Assembly: GCA_949373075.1 (NCBI GenBank)
Contig: CASIBX010000042.1
Coordinates: 1-42,967 of the forward strand
Reading direction: 5' to 3'
Length of the DNA: 42,967 nt
Origin: Candidatus Poseidoniaceae archaeon
GTDB lineage: Archaea; Thermoplasmatota; Poseidoniia; Poseidoniales; Poseidoniaceae
Positions 42,062-42,967 of this stretch are shown one piece after another; the first letter of the stretch is position 1, and each line of letters begins with the position of its first letter. A program made the translations under genes and the position numbers. The notes beneath the pieces were generated by a model. The model was not told where the DNA came from and did not search any database. It saw nothing but the letters and a program-made list of their open reading frames with translations.

Positions 42062-42912
42062 GAAAGGCCCTCCTGAATACTAATCATTTCACCAACTTCG
42101 AACTTTGATGTGAGAAGAGAGATGTCTGCCAATGAAGTATGAATGTCTCCTACGCGTTCTTCTTGGAAAACAGGAGCAAGCATTTCAGGGTGCAAGAACT
42201 TCAGGTTTTCAATCAAGTCTAGCAAACTCGTGGCTTCTCCTGATGCAATGTTTAGTTCCGCTGGCAATTCCTTTGCTTCGATGGCTAAACCAATAATTCT
42301 AGTAAGATCTGTGACATGAATAAAATCTCTAACCTGAGTTCCATCACCAAAAATCGTGCACTCTACCCCTTCTGATATTGCTTTCTTGAAGGCTGGAATA
42401 ACGGCAGCATAGCCTCCTTCTGCTGATTGATTGGGACCGTATACGTTGAAAAACCTGAAAGAACAAGTTTCGATGCTTGACCGTTTTAGTAATTCTTCTC
42501 CAACTATTTTGGAAACTGCGTAAGGAGACTGAGGGATTAATGGAGCATCTTCTGGAATAGGAATTTGTTGTGAATCTCCGTATACTGCTGCACTAGAGGC
42601 GAATAAAATCCGCTTAACCCCAGAAGCCTCTGCTACTGAGAGAATTGATGATGTGCCATCAACGTTGATTGAAAGGGTCTCGTCGGGATTGTCGATAGAC
42701 CTAGGTACTGAGATTTGAGCGGCAAGATGCACGATGACATCAATCCCATCAAGTTGCAAATCATCACGAATATCGCCAGTTACACATTCCCATGACTGAT
42801 CGCCAACTTGGTTAACATCTAGGGAAATTACTTGATGACCACAATCGTGTAAATACCTACACAAATGGGTGCCGATGAAGCCGGCTCCACCCGTCACAAG
42901 GACACTCGCCAT
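42058..42912 (-). CDS. NAD-dependent sugar epimerase/dehydratase (GalE-like)
   Basis: 284 residues from an ATG. The Rossmann glycine motif VTGGAGFIGTHL lies at the N-terminus, followed by VIVHLAAQ, the catalytic SSAAVYG Ser and YAVSK (Tyr and Lys), then RFFNVYGPNQ and FIHVTDLTRI. Length is short compared with the usual 310-340, the C-terminal substrate part being trimmed. Known: extended SDR enzymes acting on UDP- or dTDP-sugars. Supplies an activated sugar for the adjoining glycosyltransferases. Sequence beyond 42912 shows no gene before the window ends. Confidence 0.9.
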   Translation of the reverse strand: MASVLVTGGAGFIGTHLCRYLHDCGHQVISLDVNQVGDQSWECVTGDIRDDLQLDGIDVIVHLAAQISVPRSIDNPDETLSINVDGTSSILSVAEASGVKRILFASSAAVYGDSQQIPIPEDAPLIPQSPYAVSKIVGEELLKRSSIETCSFRFFNVYGPNQSAEGGYAAVIPAFKKAISEGVECTIFGDGTQVRDFIHVTDLTRIIGLAIEAKELPAELNIASGEATSLLDLIENLKFLHPEMLAPVFQEERVGDIHTSLADISLLTSKFEVGEMISIQEGLS

Positions 42913-42967
42913 GTCAATCGGTTATCCCAATAGGTGAACATACCTTCGCTTGAATAAGCCATTGGAT

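Overview
The window looks like a chromosomal piece of a planktonic marine euryarchaeon of the class Poseidoniia (Marine Group II; Marine Group III not excluded). This is inferred from a mix of archaeal information-processing genes (Sec61 beta, FEN1 with a PIP box, TrmG10, type 2 methionine aminopeptidase, XerA-type recombinase, archaeal type IV pilin) with a bacterial-type aerobic cytochrome c oxidase operon. Acidic, Asp/Asn-rich secreted proteins with C-terminal sorting-like tails and a lysine/alanine-rich H1-like protein point the same way. No rRNA, CRISPR array or insertion sequence was seen. Two tRNA genes are present, Ser(UGA) and Arg(UCG).

Layout. 1-6.3 kb is a loosely packed, accessory-looking segment: the tail of a calcium-binding surface protein, several unrecognised membrane or acidic proteins, and a 766-residue TPM-domain protein interrupted by seven 48-residue repeats. 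6.2-9.6 kb holds a tyrosine recombinase preceded by two TTCG-capped hairpins, a small Cys-rich protein, an HhH plus H1-like chromatin protein, and Sec61 beta. 9.6-14.6 kb holds a membrane protein, an NSUN/Trm4-type RNA m5C methyltransferase, a signal-anchored protein, an Lrp/AsnC regulator, and a TOPRIM/DUF167 pair. 14.7-21.2 kb is a terminal oxidase operon (coxB, coxA, coxC, coxD and a SCO-type copper chaperone) in which three of the five proteins carry extra domains. 21.2-27.2 kb holds tRNA-Ser, a lipoprotein, a lipid kinase, RibD, TrmG10, tRNA-Arg and FEN1. 27.2-30.9 kb is a minus-strand operon of GNAT acetyltransferase, polysaccharide deacetylase, GT-C-like membrane protein and CaiB-type CoA transferase. 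31-37.8 kb holds a zinc-ribbon/TPR protein, an IGHMBP2-like helicase, an RDD protein, a Pro-rich repeat protein with a one-base frame break, a small TBP-like protein, TsaC/Sua5 and MetAP2. 37.85-38.87 kb carries a candidate structured RNA and a type IV pilin unit with TATA box, 5' hairpin, strong Shine-Dalgarno sequence and a textbook hairpin/T-run terminator. 38.9-42.9 kb is a sugar-nucleotide/glycosyltransferase cluster.

Themes. Energy: the oxidase operon is complete for subunits I-IV plus Cu delivery. It shows a repeated design of added extracytoplasmic modules: a CxCH-bearing ectodomain fused to subunit I, His-rich loops on subunit III, and a SCO fold split by two Trp-rich repeats. Surface: two glycan-related clusters, a pilin and proteins with archaeosortase-like tails describe the cell envelope. 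The strongest candidates for something undescribed are the two interrupted-domain proteins (TPM and SCO), the CoxA/CoxC fusions, and the candidate RNA at about 37.89-38.04 kb. All functional calls rest on reading motifs; no database search was run.
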